This document shows positions 16,120 through 23,954 of a stretch of DNA of 64,000 nucleotides, in pieces. This stretch comes from Thalassospira lohafexi (GTDB lineage Bacteria; Pseudomonadota; Alphaproteobacteria; Rhodospirillales; Thalassospiraceae), in the NCBI RefSeq assembly GCF_002844275.1, contig NZ_NXGX01000004.1:186001-250000 (forward strand). The letters run 5' to 3'. How positions within the stretch are numbered: position 1 is the first letter of the stretch; each line of letters opens with the position of its first letter. The notes below the pieces were generated by a model, which was given only the letters and a program-made list of their open reading frames with translations, searched no databases and was not told where the DNA came from. The position numbers were made by a program, and so were the translations under genes.

Positions 16120-17727
16120 CTATATCCGAATATCGACAAGGCCGTTGGGATTGATCCCATAGCCAATGCCAACATGTTCGGCGAGTTCGGCTCCGCTCAG
16201 GACATCGCCATCATCGGGGCTACTTCCCTGATTGGCAGTCATCTGAGATCGACCATTGCCATCCTGACCTTGGCCACCTTCATTCCTGTGCTCGAAGGTG
16301 AAGCTTTGACTGTCTGCATTAAGGCCGGCATCTTTAAGAGCCTGCTGTAACGCACGAGAATCCTGACGCAGCATATCCAGCGTTTCACGGGTATCTGCCT
16401 GAATGACACCTTGAACACGGCCATCGTGACCGATTTCAAGTTTCACATCGACGCGACCCAGATGTTCAGGGCGAAGCTGGACCGAAATTTTATCGACCCC
16501 TTCACTTGCCGCATTGCGGATTGAAACCGCGACCTGCTGCTGAACCGGTTGGGCTGGCGCATGACGCGCTGTCTGGCCGTTTGTACCAGCCTGATTAAGA
16601 CTATTGGTGCTGTTGACCTGCCCGTTAACTGCTTGTGCTGATCCATCTGTCGTTGTTGTTGCACTAACAGCGGCATTTCCATTAGCTGTCGCCGCCTGTG
16701 GCTGAGCTGGTGTATTGGTGGGCGCTTGCGCGCCTGCAGCTGCGGCCATGGCTTGCTGTGCTGCCTGTGCCGGATTGCCTGCAGACTGTTGTGTGGTGCC
16801 TGCATTGGCGCCAGATGCTGCGGTATTGTTGGCTGTCGACGCATTTGACGGGGTTTCCGTTTTGCCTTTGCCGTCTCCACTCATGGAGTCAACAACGCGC
16901 GAGAGGAACTTGTCAGATGACAACTCGTCTCCCTTGGCATCCCCTTCACCAGCGGCGTTCATTGCCATTTTGGCCGATGCGCCAGCGGCGGGCTGCGATA
17001 GTGCGGTTGAGCTCATCAATCCGTCGGTGGTGCCGTCAGAAGCAGCGCCATTGGCCGTCATGCCAGCGGCAGGTTGACCATTATTCGCTGCAGCTGAGTT
17101 TTGTGCTGTACCAGATGCTGCTGCGACCGTCTGGGCCTTGGCATTTGCAAGGGCAAGTGCTTCTGGCGATCCTGGAAGTGGGACCGCCTGAACAGGCTGA
17201 TTCGGGTCGACAACTGTGTTATCGGTGACGGCGTCTGTTTTTGTCGCTTCGCCTGTACCCTGGCTATCTTCATTGGTTGCAGTATCAGAAGATATTTCCT
17301 TGGCGGTGTTGGCGTCATCGCCCGATGCATCGGGTTCGTTGCTTGCCTGTGCGTCCGGATCGCGCGGCGTATCGTCGCTGCGATCAGCGCTGACATCTTG
17401 ATGTTCATCGGGTTTCTGTTCGCGGACCTCGGCATGATCGTCTTTGTCGATATGGCGCGGTTCGTCGTCGCGGCGCGCGTTGCGTGCGTCGTACTCTTCA
17501 GCGGCATCGTTGTTGTTAAGATGCGCTTTTGCGTCTGAGCGGCTTTTCTCCCAGTTGCTCTGGGCAGATTTTGCCGCGTCATTTTTGATCTGTGCGTTCC
17601 GTTCAGACCAATTATCTTTGACTGAATTCATCACGTCGCCAAAGCCAGAACCGGCACTTTCCTGCGCGCTAGCGCCGGGAATAGAGACGGTTGGCATAAT
17701 GCTGTTTGTAATCGCAGAGCTGTTCAT
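16120..17727 (-). CDS. fliK: FliK, flagellar hook-length control protein
   Basis: 535 residues from the preferred ATG at 17727. The first 400 residues are disordered, Ala/Gln/Asn/Thr/Asp-rich and repeat-like, serving as the molecular ruler in this family. The conserved C-terminal domain (about 425-505) has ISVQLRPEHLGRVDVKLEI and RQDSRALQQALKDAG, which switches FlhB specificity. An upstream in-frame ATG at 17742 is only about 10 bases from the predicted transcript start of the sigma-54 promoter at 17764-17778, whereas the ATG at 17727 has GAGGA eight bases before it; hence the shorter start. It is first in fliK-flgD-flgE-flgE. Confidence 0.9.
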   Translation of the reverse strand: MNSSAITNSIMPTVSIPGASAQESAGSGFGDVMNSVKDNWSERNAQIKNDAAKSAQSNWEKSRSDAKAHLNNNDAAEEYDARNARRDDEPRHIDKDDHAEVREQKPDEHQDVSADRSDDTPRDPDAQASNEPDASGDDANTAKEISSDTATNEDSQGTGEATKTDAVTDNTVVDPNQPVQAVPLPGSPEALALANAKAQTVAAASGTAQNSAAANNGQPAAGMTANGAASDGTTDGLMSSTALSQPAAGASAKMAMNAAGEGDAKGDELSSDKFLSRVVDSMSGDGKGKTETPSNASTANNTAASGANAGTTQQSAGNPAQAAQQAMAAAAGAQAPTNTPAQPQAATANGNAAVSATTTTDGSAQAVNGQVNSTNSLNQAGTNGQTARHAPAQPVQQQVAVSIRNAASEGVDKISVQLRPEHLGRVDVKLEIGHDGRVQGVIQADTRETLDMLRQDSRALQQALKDAGLNADSQSFTFEHRNEGGQGQDGNGRSQMTANQGSSPDDGDVLSGAELAEHVGIGYGINPNGLVDIRI

Positions 17728-17763
17728 AATTTCGGTCCTCATCGAAACAGTGTCAGAACATTT

Positions 17764-17778
17764 GCAATTGGCGGGCCA
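17764..17778 (-). promoter_or_regulatory. Sigma-54 promoter of the fliK-flgD-flgE operon
   Basis: The minus strand reads TGGCCCGCCAATTGC, matching the -24/-12 consensus (TGGCACG-N4-TTGC) with GG and GC exactly 10 bases apart and one mismatch. The predicted transcript starts near 17752, 25 bases before the preferred fliK ATG. Confidence 0.8.
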
Positions 17779-17954
17779 GTTTTAAGTGTTAACAGAATCC
17801 TTAGATTGTCAGCGAGTTAGCGCACATTAGGTCCTTGGGGTAAATTTTGCCGAGCGGATGCTATGCGCCCAACAGGGCAAAAACGCCCGTGTGAGTTTGG
17901 TGAGGCACGTCTGATAGGTGAGATGGAAGATAGAAGCAGGGTAGAGGACACAAT

Positions 17955-17985
17955 AAGAAAAAGCCCCCGGCATCACGGAGGCTTT
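17955..17985 (-). terminator. Intrinsic terminator after fliS
   Basis: On the minus strand AGCCTCCG pairs with CGGGGGCT (one mismatch, 6-base loop) followed by TTTTTCTT. It ends the fliD-fliS transcript. The rest of the 298-base gap between fliS and the fliK ATG holds the fliK promoter and no gene. Confidence 0.8.
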
Positions 17986-18025
17986 CAAAATCTTATTTAA
18001 TATGTCTAAGGTCTACACAGGCCAA

Positions 18026-18526
18026 TTAGGCCGAGATCGACAAGGTTGACTTGGCAGGGGCCGGAGTTTCATCACCTGCCGATTTTCTTTCGCCAGTCGG
18101 CTGTGCCGCCGGGCGACCTTGCTGTACCGCCATGATCGCTTGACGAAGTTCGCCTTCACTTTTTTCAGACAAAACATACCAAGAATCTCTAATCGGCCTG
18201 AGAAGCCCGATGACTTCTTCTGCTGCCTGAGGGTCGTTGTGGCGATCAACATCCATCAGTCGAATAAGACAATGGGAATAAAGCTGTTCAAGATTGAACG
18301 CGATTTCACCCCCTTGATCCATATCGAGGGTCTTCGATAAATGGGCGATCAGTTCCTGCGCGTTGGAGTTCGCATTACAACGGGCCTGAATATCTTTACG
18401 CTCAATTGCGCTTTGGGCTTCTTGCAGGCGCGACAAAATTTTCTCATACAACATGAACACCATCTTGGCCGGTGAGGCTGTATTAACTTGCTGCTGCTTG
18501 TAAGTATGGGCGGCGTGTTCGTTCAT
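18026..18526 (-). CDS. fliS: FliS, flagellin export chaperone
   Basis: 166 residues. The N-terminal helical bundle shows the FliS pattern: AHTYKQQQVNTASPAKMVFMLYEKILSRL-type opening, then MDQGGEIAFNLEQLYSHCLIRL. It binds the C-terminus of flagellin and prevents early polymerisation. The family is normally about 130 residues; the extra C-terminal 35 residues here are Ala/Pro/Ser-rich and probably disordered. AGGAG lies six bases before the ATG. It follows fliD by 57 bases in one operon. Confidence 0.93.
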   Translation of the reverse strand: MNEHAAHTYKQQQVNTASPAKMVFMLYEKILSRLQEAQSAIERKDIQARCNANSNAQELIAHLSKTLDMDQGGEIAFNLEQLYSHCLIRLMDVDRHNDPQAAEEVIGLLRPIRDSWYVLSEKSEGELRQAIMAVQQGRPAAQPTGERKSAGDETPAPAKSTLSISA

Positions 18527-18583
18527 GAGACACTCCTTAGTCTACGGCTCGACATGCTAGTGTGCATGTATGGCGGACAAAAG

Positions 18584-20356
18584 TTAACTCTTTTCTTTGC
18601 CTGCAGCCATCAACTCATCGAGAGAACTCTGAATGTTCTTCATTCGCGCAAGGGCAGATTCCATCGCAATGAACTTATCCATAAGGACTTCTCGCTGTCC
18701 GGCGAGGCGTTCGTCAATCCTATCAACCTTGTCGCCATAAGATGTATTTTGCGTCTCGATTTCCGAGATTTCCTGAGACAAAAGCCCGTTTTCGTCGTCA
18801 AGAATGGAATCAAGTTCAAAGAAGAACTGAGATCCCAAACCCTTGCTGGTGGTAATGGTTGCAGTGTCTGCAGCCATTTTGTCACCACCGTAAAACAACT
18901 TAAGGCCGTCTTCGGTTGTAAAGCTTGATCCACTATTGATCGTTGCAACATTACCAAACGTTGTAACGCCATTGACCGTCTTGTCATAGGTGACACTGTT
19001 GATGTCACCAGCAGATGCATCAATGGTAAATTCGTACGTTGCGGCACTTGTCTTGCCACTAAAACTGGTCATGCTGACGTCAGAATTATCCGACTTGCCC
19101 CGGAATAGGAATAAGTCCATCACTTCGCCTGGATTGTTCAGAAGTGCTGCGTTTAAAGCGGTTTCGTCAATTTCCAGCGTTTTCGAAAGTGTCGGATCTG
19201 CATTTGCACCATAGCTAACGAAATCGATTCCAATTTCCGCAAGCACAGTATAATCGTCTTTGCCCGGTCGGTCGGTTACGCCGTCAGCGAATGAGCCAGC
19301 AATCTGTTGCAATGCGGCTTCAATACTTTTGACTGAGGAGTTGCCCAGCAATATCGCATCGTCAGATGCCTTTCCTGTAGACGTATCGACAAATGTTTTT
19401 TCGTTCACAAAGGATTGAACTGCATTATAAGCTTCGACAAAATCAAGGATGGCTGTTTTGGCCTGATTAAGGTCCTGCTCAATGCCAATGGTCACCGTTG
19501 TTCCAGGTTCTGCATCGTACAGGCTTATAGATAGGCCATCTATCAGATCGGAAAATTCATTTGATCCACGGGTTACTGAAATGCCGTCAAGCTTGATCAA
19601 CGCATCATTGCCATCATCAATGACATTTGCTGCATCGATGGTGGTTGCATCAGTCAAAACGCCAAGACTCTGAAGAACCGAACCCGTATCGTCGCTAAAG
19701 GACATACGATTGGCGACACCTTCTTCAGTTGACGTGAAGATGATTGTACTTTCGGTAGCGGAAACTTTGATTACAGACGCCTGTACGCCGGTGTTATCCT
19801 TGGCATTGTTGATTTTGTCTCGAATATCCTGAAGCGTATCACCAGCATTTACTGTAATGCTGGCACTGCCGGTACCACCCGTAATGGTAAATTCACCCGT
19901 TCCGGTAAGGCCGGTAACGTCAGCGCCTGCCGCCACAGCCTGCGTGTCACTTGAAAGCTTGTGATTGCTGGCAATCTGATCAATTTCGAAGGTGTAGCTA
20001 CCGGACTCGGCAGCATTTGTTGCAGTAACACCGATCAGAGATGCTGCAGTCGAACCGTCGGAAGAGGCAAAGATTTGCTTCGATTCGAAGATATTTTTGG
20101 AATTGTCATAGCTCGTGGCACCATAAAGGTTTGCCATCGAGTCCTTAAGTGTTCCGATAAGCGTCTGCAGCTCTTTGAGCGCGACAAGCTTTTCGTCATT
20201 TTTCTCAATACGAGATTCAAGATTGTCTGCCGGAATACGACGTGCTGCAATCATCTGGTCAACGGTATCGACAAAGTCGATATTCGAAGACCCACCAGAT
20301 AGCTGTACGCGACCATTTTCGCCGACATAAATGTTATTTAGGTTTAAGCTACTCAT
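18584..20356 (-). CDS. fliD: FliD, filament cap protein (hook-associated protein 2)
   Basis: 590 residues. The N-terminal part (VDQMIAARRIPADNLESRIEKNDEKL) and C-terminal coiled coil (GDKVDRIDERLAGQREVLMDKF) match FliD. Residues about 165-195 hold a flagellin-IN motif (ITVNAGDTLQDIRDKINNA). FliD forms the cap that folds flagellin monomers at the growing filament tip. The gene has its own sigma-54-type promoter at 20428-20442 and a GGGAG ribosome site, and is followed by fliS. Confidence 0.96.
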   Translation of the reverse strand: MSSLNLNNIYVGENGRVQLSGGSSNIDFVDTVDQMIAARRIPADNLESRIEKNDEKLVALKELQTLIGTLKDSMANLYGATSYDNSKNIFESKQIFASSDGSTAASLIGVTATNAAESGSYTFEIDQIASNHKLSSDTQAVAAGADVTGLTGTGEFTITGGTGSASITVNAGDTLQDIRDKINNAKDNTGVQASVIKVSATESTIIFTSTEEGVANRMSFSDDTGSVLQSLGVLTDATTIDAANVIDDGNDALIKLDGISVTRGSNEFSDLIDGLSISLYDAEPGTTVTIGIEQDLNQAKTAILDFVEAYNAVQSFVNEKTFVDTSTGKASDDAILLGNSSVKSIEAALQQIAGSFADGVTDRPGKDDYTVLAEIGIDFVSYGANADPTLSKTLEIDETALNAALLNNPGEVMDLFLFRGKSDNSDVSMTSFSGKTSAATYEFTIDASAGDINSVTYDKTVNGVTTFGNVATINSGSSFTTEDGLKLFYGGDKMAADTATITTSKGLGSQFFFELDSILDDENGLLSQEISEIETQNTSYGDKVDRIDERLAGQREVLMDKFIAMESALARMKNIQSSLDELMAAGKEKS

Positions 20357-20427
20357 TGGTTTAGCTCCCTGGGCGCTATCAGTAGGCTTCGCTGTAAGCT
20401 TGCATTTCCATCAACCAATTGGTTAGA

Positions 20428-20442
20428 GCAAGAAGCGTGCCG
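20428..20442 (-). promoter_or_regulatory. Sigma-54 promoter of fliD-fliS
   Basis: The minus strand reads CGGCACGCTTCTTGC, matching TGGCACG-N4-TTGC at all but the first base with correct GG-N10-GC spacing. It lies in the 106-base gap between flaG and fliD and would start transcription about 60 bases before the fliD ATG. Confidence 0.75.
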
Positions 20443-20462
20443 ACTGGTGCCCAATCACCTTA

Positions 20463-20828
20463 TTAAATTTCTTCGTCCACAACACTGCCGAGGTATTCAC
20501 GCATCTGGGAAAACAGCTGCTGCAGTTCTTTGGACGGAAGTTCGCGCAGGATTTCACCGCTGGCGCGATCTGTGATTTTTGCCACGACGCGTCCGGTGTC
20601 TTGATTGAAATTCAATTCAACACGCGCATCGTTGTTTGCAATTTCCGGAATATCAAGGTTGGCAAGAGCCTGCTGAAACTTTGAAGCTGGGCCATTGTCA
20701 GTGGTCTGAGGCCGTACGGCTGCCAGATCAAGTTGTTTTGGAGCATTGCTCGTCGGCGCAGAAGGAGCCTTAACAGAAGAGCTATTGCTCTGAGTGGTGC
20801 TTGAAGTATATGTGCTAACAAGTTCCAT
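20463..20828 (-). CDS. flaG: FlaG family protein
   Basis: 121 residues. A Ser/Thr/Pro-rich first half is followed by the FlaG core: RVELNFNQDTGRVVAKITD, then GEILRELPSKELQQL. FlaG proteins are small flagellar factors that affect filament length in several polar flagellates; the mechanism is not well defined. A strong AGGAGG precedes the ATG. It lies between a flagellin gene and fliD, its usual place. Confidence 0.92.
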   Translation of the reverse strand: MELVSTYTSSTTQSNSSSVKAPSAPTSNAPKQLDLAAVRPQTTDNGPASKFQQALANLDIPEIANNDARVELNFNQDTGRVVAKITDRASGEILRELPSKELQQLFSQMREYLGSVVDEEI

Positions 20829-20864
20829 TTGACCCTCCTATGCCATCCTGGGGCAAAGGATAAA

Positions 20865-20911
20865 CCGGATATGGGATGAGGGTTAACCCTCATCCCAACT
20901 CGGATATCCGG
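20865..20911 (-). terminator. Large hairpin after the first-listed flagellin gene
   Basis: A perfect 24-base palindrome at 20873-20896 (12-base arms beginning GGGATGAG) is extended by a second pair, CCGGATAT (20865-20872) with ATATCCGG (20904-20911), leaving a 7-base bulge. It begins two bases after the flagellin stop codon. There is no T-run, so it may stop transcription imperfectly, protect the 3' end of the flagellin mRNA, or limit flaG expression. Confidence 0.55.
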
Positions 20912-20912
20912 A

Positions 20913-22082
20913 TTACTGCAAGAGACGCAGCAGGTTCTGAGGCATCTGGTTCGCCTGAGCCAGCATAGCCACGCCGGACTGAACCAGAATCTGCTTGGAA
21001 GTGAACTTGGTCATTTCCGCAGCAACATCAAGATCCATCAGTGTCGAACGAGCTGCCTCGTTGTTTTCCTGTGACGAGGCCAAGTTTTTGGCTGCGAAAT
21101 CAAGACGGTTCTGACCCACACCCACGTTAGAACGTGCAGTCTGAAGTGTATCAATCGCGGTATCAAGACCTGCAATGGCCGCCTGAGCGTTGGCAAGTGT
21201 GTCAACCTGAAGGGCTGCAACACCAAGTGCAGCAGAGCTGACCGAGGTCAGGTTGAAGGTAAGACGGTCAACTGCAGCATTGTTGCCGGAACCAATCTGA
21301 TAGGTCAGGGACGCAGGACCGGTCTGTGCCGCAACATCAAAGGTGTTGTTGGCGGTAATATCGGTACCGAACGCAAACGCCGAGTTCAGCGTAAGGGTGA
21401 TACCAAGCGACCCGAATTCAACATCCGCAGTTTGCGCACCGGCCAAAGCCGTAACACCGATATCATCCAGATCAACCGACTGCGAGAAGTTCGCCTGGTT
21501 CGTATTGGTCAAGGTCATGGTGTTGGTAGCGTTGTCAAACGTGATCGAAATCGTGTCAGCTGCAACAAGACCAGCATCACTGTTGATTTTAAATGCAGCG
21601 ATACCATCAGCGGCTTCGATGTTTGTACCAACTGCAGCAGGGTCCACACCAAAGGTGGTCTGGCCAGAAAGCAGCTGAATGCCGTTGAAGGAGGTTGAGT
21701 CAGCAACACGCGAAACCTCGGCGTCAAGCGCCTGGAACTCGTCATCAAGGAAGCCACGCTCGGTGGTCGACAAGTTGTCAGATGCTGCTTGTACGGCCAG
21801 TGTTTTCATACGAGTCAGGACATCGTTGATGGTCGACATGCCGCCATCGGCGATCTGAAGCATGGAGTTTGCCTGACCAACGTTAACCGTGGCAGTCTTG
21901 AGCGCTTCTACCTGTGAGTTAAGACGTGCACCGATTGCCATCGAAGCGGCATCGTCGCGTGCGGAAACAACGCGGGTACCTGACGAAAGTTTGGTCAGCG
22001 AACGGGTTGCCATTTCGTCAGAATTGCTCAGGTTACGGTGAGCAACGTTAGCGGCATAGTTGGAAATGATATTAAGAGCCAT
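20913..22082 (-). CDS. Flagellin, copy 1
   Basis: 389 residues, a filament subunit. The N-terminal D0/D1 region (NYAANVAHRNLSNSDEMATRSLTKLSSGTRV, split here by type) includes the conserved SGTRV..ARDDAASMAIGARL segment, and the C-terminal coiled coil ends NQMPQNLLRLLQ. The short variable middle (about 175-270) is modest, so the filament surface is simple. It differs from the copy at 22503-23675 at only about 14 positions. GGAG precedes the ATG, and a housekeeping-type promoter at 22206-22234 would give a 117-base leader. FliS, FlaG, FliW and FliD for its handling are all nearby. Confidence 0.96.
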   Translation of the reverse strand: MALNIISNYAANVAHRNLSNSDEMATRSLTKLSSGTRVVSARDDAASMAIGARLNSQVEALKTATVNVGQANSMLQIADGGMSTINDVLTRMKTLAVQAASDNLSTTERGFLDDEFQALDAEVSRVADSTSFNGIQLLSGQTTFGVDPAAVGTNIEAADGIAAFKINSDAGLVAADTISITFDNATNTMTLTNTNQANFSQSVDLDDIGVTALAGAQTADVEFGSLGITLTLNSAFAFGTDITANNTFDVAAQTGPASLTYQIGSGNNAAVDRLTFNLTSVSSAALGVAALQVDTLANAQAAIAGLDTAIDTLQTARSNVGVGQNRLDFAAKNLASSQENNEAARSTLMDLDVAAEMTKFTSKQILVQSGVAMLAQANQMPQNLLRLLQ

Positions 22083-22205
22083 TGTATTTCTCCTACATGG
22101 ATAGCTCGGAACAGCTTACTGCCGTTCGAGGACTGGCAACATTACCAGAACTGTTTCCAAAAAGATCTTCCTGATCACATGGAAACGGGTTTGTTTCTAC
22201 GTTGA

Positions 22206-22234
22206 AATATACGTATGTATGGTTTTGTTGTCTA
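22206..22234 (-). promoter_or_regulatory. Sigma-70-type promoter of flagellin copy 1
   Basis: On the minus strand -35 TAGACA, a 17-base spacer and -10 TATATT, each one base from consensus. Transcription would start near 22199 and give a leader of about 117 bases. I see no sigma-54 site with correct spacing and no sigma-28 box in this spacer. Confidence 0.55.
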
Positions 22235-22439
22235 GCAAAAAGTGAATAAAAAATTAATTAATAAAAACAGCGCGTTAGTTCGGGTTCTGTGCTTCGAGCA
22301 TCACGTCTTGGTTCAATGTTGCTGTTTGAATTACAGCTATTTAGTTCATTTTCATCAGATTCGCGAATCGATTTGATCGACGCATGATCGCTTAATATTG
22401 TCCCCAATTATATGTCTATCTATCTATGCAGGTAAAAGT

Positions 22440-22467
22440 AAAGAAGGGCCCGCGAGAGCCCTTCTTT
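22440..22467 (-). terminator. Intrinsic terminator after flagellin copy 2
   Basis: A perfect 10-base stem (AAAGAAGGGC with GCCCTTCTTT on the minus strand) with an 8-base loop, whose 3' arm ends in T-rich sequence. It lies 36 bases after the stop of the flagellin at 22503-23675. Confidence 0.8.
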
Positions 22468-22502
22468 GATAATTGTTCGAAAGAGAACGCTTGTGGTGGC
22501 GG

Positions 22503-23675
22503 TTAGCCCTGTAGAAGACGCAGCAGGTTCTGAGGCATCTGGTTCGCCTGAGCCAGCATGGCCACGCCAGACTGAACGAGGATCTGCTTGGAGGTGAATT
22601 GGGTCATCTCCGATGCAACGTCAAGGTCAAGCAATGTTGATCGAGCTGCCTCGTTGTTTTCCTGTGAGGACGCCAGATTTTTGGCCGCGAAATCAAGACG
22701 GTTCTGCCCGACGCCGACGTTTGAACGTGCCGTCTGCAATGTGTCAATTGCTGTATCAACACCGGTAATGGCCGCCTGAGCGTTGGCAAGTGTGTCAACC
22801 TGAAGGGCTGCAACACCAAGTGCTGCAGAGCTCACCGAGGTCAGGTTGAAGGTGAGGCGGTCAACTGCTGCATTATTGCCGGAACCAATCTGATAGGTCA
22901 GGGACGCAGGACCGGTCTGTGCCGCAACATCAAAGGTGTTGTTGGCAGTAATGTCGGTGCCGAACGCAAACGCCGAGTTCAGCGTAAGGGTGATACCAAG
23001 CGACCCGAACTCGACATCTGCAGTTTGGGCGCCAGTCAATGCTGTAACGCCAATATCATCCAGATCAACTGACTGCGAGAAGTTCGCCTGGTTCGTATTG
23101 GTGAGGGTCATAATGTTAGTAGCATTGTCGAAGGTGATCGAAATCGTGTCGGCGGCGACCAAGCCTGCATCGCTATTAATAGTAAAGGCAGCGAAACCAT
23201 CAGCAGCTTCAATGTTCGTACCAACTGCAGCAGGATCAACGCCGAACGTTGTCTGTCCGGAAAGCAGTTGAACACCATTGAAAGAGGTTGAGTCTGCTAC
23301 ACGGCTGACTTCTTGGTCAAGTGCCTGAAACTCATCATCCAGAAAGCCACGTTCTGTGGAGGACAGGTTGTCAGAGGCTGCCTGTACGGCCAGTGTCTTC
23401 ATGCGGGTCAGAATATCGTTGATGGTTGACATGCCGCCATCGGCGATTTGAAGCATGGAATTTGCCTGGCCGACGTTGACCGTTGCAGTCTTGAGCGCCT
23501 CAACCTGCGAATTCAGGCGGGCCCCAATTGCCATCGAAGCAGCATCGTCGCGTGCGGAAACAACGCGTGTACCTGATGAAAGCTTCGAAAGTGAACGGGT
23601 TGCCATTTCGTCAGAATTGCTCAGGTTACGGTGAGCAACGTTGGCGGCATAGTTGGAAATAATATTAAGAGCCAT
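22503..23675 (-). CDS. Flagellin, copy 2
   Basis: 390 residues from the ATG at 23675, which begins MALNIISNY like copy 1 and has AGGA eight bases upstream; a longer frame reaching 23717 is rejected for lack of similarity. All flagellin D0/D1 features are present and the end is NQMPQNLLRLLQG. Differences from copy 1 are scattered conservative changes (for example V/I, T/S, A/T, M/L). It is preceded by its own housekeeping-type promoter (23797-23825) and followed by a strong terminator, so it is monocistronic. Confidence 0.96.
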   Translation of the reverse strand: MALNIISNYAANVAHRNLSNSDEMATRSLSKLSSGTRVVSARDDAASMAIGARLNSQVEALKTATVNVGQANSMLQIADGGMSTINDILTRMKTLAVQAASDNLSSTERGFLDDEFQALDQEVSRVADSTSFNGVQLLSGQTTFGVDPAAVGTNIEAADGFAAFTINSDAGLVAADTISITFDNATNIMTLTNTNQANFSQSVDLDDIGVTALTGAQTADVEFGSLGITLTLNSAFAFGTDITANNTFDVAAQTGPASLTYQIGSGNNAAVDRLTFNLTSVSSAALGVAALQVDTLANAQAAITGVDTAIDTLQTARSNVGVGQNRLDFAAKNLASSQENNEAARSTLLDLDVASEMTQFTSKQILVQSGVAMLAQANQMPQNLLRLLQG

Positions 23676-23796
23676 CTTTCTATTCCTACGTTGGTTGCGT
23701 GCGGCGAGTTTACACAATTCACCGGTGTTTCACTGGGCTTTGCAATTACTTAGGAATGCTGCTCAAGCCCGTTGCTCAGGAAGTCATCCCGAGCGA

Positions 23797-23825
23797 AGTA
23801 TAGTATTTGCCAGTTAATCATTCAA
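23797..23825 (-). promoter_or_regulatory. Sigma-70-type promoter of flagellin copy 2
   Basis: On the minus strand -35 TTGAAT, a 17-base spacer and -10 TATACT. Transcription would start near 23790, giving a leader of about 115 bases, almost the same as for copy 1 although the leader sequences differ. The similar geometry at both flagellin genes supports both calls. Confidence 0.6.
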
Positions 23826-23954
23826 TAGATGTGCCAGTTTGCGTCATGCGTGTTGTGGAGGTTGTATTTGTTGACGTGTTAGGGTTGTCTAATGTTTTGT
23901 TTCTATGCCCTGCTGGCATCTACAGCCTGCCTTTATCCCGCAAGCAGGCAAATG

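Larger units (their letters stand above)
20913..23675 (-). repeat. Tandem flagellin gene pair
   Basis: Two direct repeats of about 1170 bases (20913-22082 and 22503-23675), about 96 percent identical at protein level by my count, separated by a 420-base spacer with different sequence. The spacer holds the terminator of copy 2 (22440-22467) and the promoter of copy 1, so each gene is its own unit. Confidence 0.9.

Noticed and set aside
23927..23950. GCCTGC/GCAGGC hairpin after the TPR-methyltransferase as a terminator
   Set aside because: Only six pairs and no T-run; too weak to call.
22083..23954. Sigma-28 or sigma-54 promoters for the flagellins
   Set aside because: I scanned both upstream regions for GCCGATAA-type boxes and for GG-N10-GC and found none with proper spacing.
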